A stretch of 64,000 nt of DNA from Gammaproteobacteria bacterium. Lineage in GTDB: Bacteria > Pseudomonadota > Gammaproteobacteria > BMS3Bbin11. Shown in pieces: positions 61,567-64,000 of this stretch. Made by a program: the position numbers and the translations under genes. Numbering within the stretch: the first letter of the stretch is position 1; each line of letters starts with the position of its first letter. The stretch is from positions 1 through 64,000 of the forward strand of contig JAADJE010000022.1 of assembly GCA_013150915.1 (NCBI GenBank), in the 5' to 3' direction. The notes under the pieces were generated by a model. That model was not told the origin of the DNA. It did no database searches and was given only the letters and a program-made list of their open reading frames with translations.

Positions 61567-62379
61567 ATGTTTACTTACCCTGAAATCGATCACGTCCTAC
61601 TGAGTATTGGCCCACTGAAAGTACACTGGTACGGTGTGATGTATATATTTGGATTTTTATCAGCCTGGCTGCTGGGCATCTGGCGAGCAAAAAAAAGTGA
61701 GAGCTGGGACAACGAGCAGGTTGCTGATCTGGTTCTCTATGGGGCGTTGGGGGCCGTACTCGGTGGTCGCCTGGGTTATATTCTGTTTTATAAGTTGGGA
61801 TATTATCTGGCACAGCCACTGGATATCTTCAGGATTTGGGAAGGCGGTATGTCTTTCCACGGAGGCCTGATCGGGGTACTGGTGGCGATCTGGTTGTTTG
61901 GAAGAAAAACGGATAGAAGTTTCTTTCAGGTCAGTGACTTTGTCGCACCACTGGTACCAATCGGCCTTTTCTTCGGGCGTATCGGTAACTTTATTAATCA
62001 GGAACTGTGGGGGCGTGTTACGGATGTGTCATGGGGAATGGTTTTTCCCCTGGCCGGTACAATGCCGCGTCATCCCTCACAGCTTTATGAGGCCGCGCTT
62101 GAGGGTCTGGTTCTGTTTGTAGTTCTCTGGGTCTACAGTTCTGCACCGCGGCCAGTGGCAAGAGTGTCGGGCCTGTTCCTGGTTCTATATGGCTCATTCC
62201 GTTTTATCGTAGAATTTACTCGTGAACCGGATTATTATCTTGGTTTTGTCGCCCTGGACTGGATGACCATGGGACAGGTATTGTCGCTACCAATGATAGT
62301 GTTCGGTTTGTTGATTATGTGGTTATCAGGCAATCAACGCCTTGACTATAAGGGCGAGGCCAGTAAGAAAAGTCACTAG
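61567..62379 (+). CDS. lgt: Prolipoprotein diacylglyceryl transferase
   Basis: 'FGRIGNFINQELWGRVTDVSWGMVFP' and 'RHPSQLYEAALEG'. Confidence 0.95.
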   Translation: MFTYPEIDHVLLSIGPLKVHWYGVMYIFGFLSAWLLGIWRAKKSESWDNEQVADLVLYGALGAVLGGRLGYILFYKLGYYLAQPLDIFRIWEGGMSFHGGLIGVLVAIWLFGRKTDRSFFQVSDFVAPLVPIGLFFGRIGNFINQELWGRVTDVSWGMVFPLAGTMPRHPSQLYEAALEGLVLFVVLWVYSSAPRPVARVSGLFLVLYGSFRFIVEFTREPDYYLGFVALDWMTMGQVLSLPMIVFGLLIMWLSGNQRLDYKGEASKKSH

Positions 62380-63093
62380 CTCAAATGCGCGTTTAATAGA
62401 GCGGCTGTGGCTTTTAATCGCAAGATGTGCGCCAGCATAGCCACCTATTACCGATCCCAGTATCAAGACAGGCAGCCATGACCATTGTACTGTGCCCAGT
62501 AATGTCAGTGTGAAGGCCCCGGTACCGTTCCAGAAAATGCCCACGACAACCAAAGTGTAGGCAACGGCAAGTTTGTAATCGAGACCAAACCAGCGCACTA
62601 ACCAAAGTGTGCAGAAAAGGCCAGTACCGGAGGTCAGTGACCCATTTAGAAAACCAATCAGTAGCAGGACAGTACCCCCTATCATATAACCTGTTTGATC
62701 ACGGTGAGTATTGTTGGCTTCAACACCCATGTCGGGCCTGTGCCAGGAGTAGATAGCAAGGCCGACGGTCATTATACCCAAAGCCAGATTGGCGATATTT
62801 TCTGGTATAGTGAGAATGAATCGTGCACCTGGGACGACGCCGACCACGCCGGTAATTAAAATAAACAAGGCAAACCGCCACTGCAGTTTTTTCTCCTGAG
62901 TGTGGCGAATAGCCGCACCCACTCCGAGAGCAACGCTGGCAATTTTATGTGTCGCCAATGCCATAGCAAAGGGGAGTCCGAGAAAAATCAGGGCGGGGAG
63001 CTGGAGTAATCCAGCTCCACCACCGGCATAGGCGGAGAATGTGTTTGCTAGAATCGAAATAAAAAACAGCAGGACTTGTTCGAATAGATCCAT
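62326..63093 (-). CDS. Sulfite exporter TauE/SafE family protein
   Basis: 'AYAGGGAGLLQLPALIFLGLPFAMALATHKIASVALGVGAAIRH'. Confidence 0.88.
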   Translation of the reverse strand: MDLFEQVLLFFISILANTFSAYAGGGAGLLQLPALIFLGLPFAMALATHKIASVALGVGAAIRHTQEKKLQWRFALFILITGVVGVVPGARFILTIPENIANLALGIMTVGLAIYSWHRPDMGVEANNTHRDQTGYMIGGTVLLLIGFLNGSLTSGTGLFCTLWLVRWFGLDYKLAVAYTLVVVGIFWNGTGAFTLTLLGTVQWSWLPVLILGSVIGGYAGAHLAIKSHSRSIKRAFELVTFLTGLALIVKALIA

Positions 63094-63233
63094 TTTCTCT
63101 GTTCGGATTAGTGCACGTGGTATTGAAGTTTTATTGCTTTGAAGTATGATTACCTATTATCGCTACAGCCCACCACTGAAAATTTCTGATGAGCCTGAGC
63201 GCACTGACACTATATATTACCTACGAGTAGCTC

Positions 63234-63851
63234 ATGCCCAATATAAAATTTCAGCCAGCATACCTGATTCCCATTTTAGTTTTCGCGCTGTTTACTCATT
63301 CTGGAATTGCTTACGCTATCGCTAAATGTCAGGGAGCTGATGGCAAGTGGCACTACGGGGACAATGCGGCTGCTGCCTGCGGAGATTCCAGAATAACGAT
63401 CATCGATGAGATGGGGCGCAAGGTCGAAGAAATAGACGAGCCGTTGACGCTTGAGGAAATAAATGCGCAAAAAGCAGAAGAGAAGCGAAAAAAGCTGGAG
63501 GGGAAACAGCGAGCCAAACGTGATATGGAAAAGAAACGTATTCTGGCTATTTATCCCAGTGAAGAGAGTATCATTCGTGCACGGGATGACAGGCTTCAGG
63601 GCATGGACAAGAATATCAGACTGCAGGAAGAGTTGCTGGATACTCTGCGTCTTGATGTAAAAAGACTGCAAGCAAGCGCACTTCCAGCAAAGGGAAAGGC
63701 GAGAGAAAAAATTGAGACACGGATAAAAATACGGTTGGAAAATATTGATGACTATTATCATACAATTACCCAATTACGACGAGAGCGCGAGCAAACTGCT
63801 GAAAAATATGAGAAAATCTTGATACAATTTCGTGAACTGACTGTTGATTAA
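63234..63851 (+). CDS. Exported DUF4124-like protein with coiled-coil C-terminus
   Basis: Signal-like N-terminus, 'IAKCQGADGKWHYGDNAAAACGDSRITIIDEMGRKV', then long charged helix. Confidence 0.65.
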   Translation: MPNIKFQPAYLIPILVFALFTHSGIAYAIAKCQGADGKWHYGDNAAAACGDSRITIIDEMGRKVEEIDEPLTLEEINAQKAEEKRKKLEGKQRAKRDMEKKRILAIYPSEESIIRARDDRLQGMDKNIRLQEELLDTLRLDVKRLQASALPAKGKAREKIETRIKIRLENIDDYYHTITQLRREREQTAEKYEKILIQFRELTVD

Positions 63852-64000
63852 GCTGATTTGTACGCCATTTGAGTGCCCTGTTTTCGGCTTGAGCAGGCTG
63901 AAAAGTCCAAATTTTTTAAGTCATCAATATTCTTTGCAATGTCCACATAAAAAGCATTGATTGACACGGGCGCTCTAAATCTGAAGAATCGTCCGGCTAC

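Overview
The window looks like about 64 kb of gammaproteobacterial chromosome, probably from a chemolithoautotrophic or sulfur-oxidiser-like lineage (inferred from gene content only). Most of it is core gene blocks. On the minus strand these are gluQ-DUF3445-purC, pyrC'-pyrB-pyrR-ruvX-algH-tonB-like-Gx-NusG_II-apbE-gshB-gshA, bcp/ABC permease/HAD, ppi/EVE/DUF427/fau/6S RNA/zapA/zapB-like, and YyaL/PepSY/FMN-binding/porin. On the plus strand they are the Chp/Pil chemosensory cluster, tkt-gap-pgk-pyk-fba, UPF0149-pepP-ubi genes, a tandem glycine riboswitch with gcvT-gcvH-gcvPA-gcvPB, a PfkB kinase, a MATE transporter and lgt. I saw no CRISPR array, prophage, intact IS, rRNA or convincing tRNA. 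The most unusual signal is intergenic. At least seven loci carry tandem repeats of different sequence but the same 7-nt period, often as inverted left and right arrays around a short spacer, and some run into the 3' ends of genes. Two related inverted elements with a roughly 9-nt sub-period bracket a PfkB kinase and an odd histone-tail-like membrane protein. Two MITE-like elements and a REP-like pair are also present. Other points of interest are a dihydroorotase homologue that has lost its metal ligands, an ApbE/NusG_II/Gx module plus a putatively flavinylated protein in a candidate Fur-controlled porin operon, two orphan PhnD-like binding proteins, and an exported DsrE-like protein. All calls come from reading sequence and translations; no database search was run.
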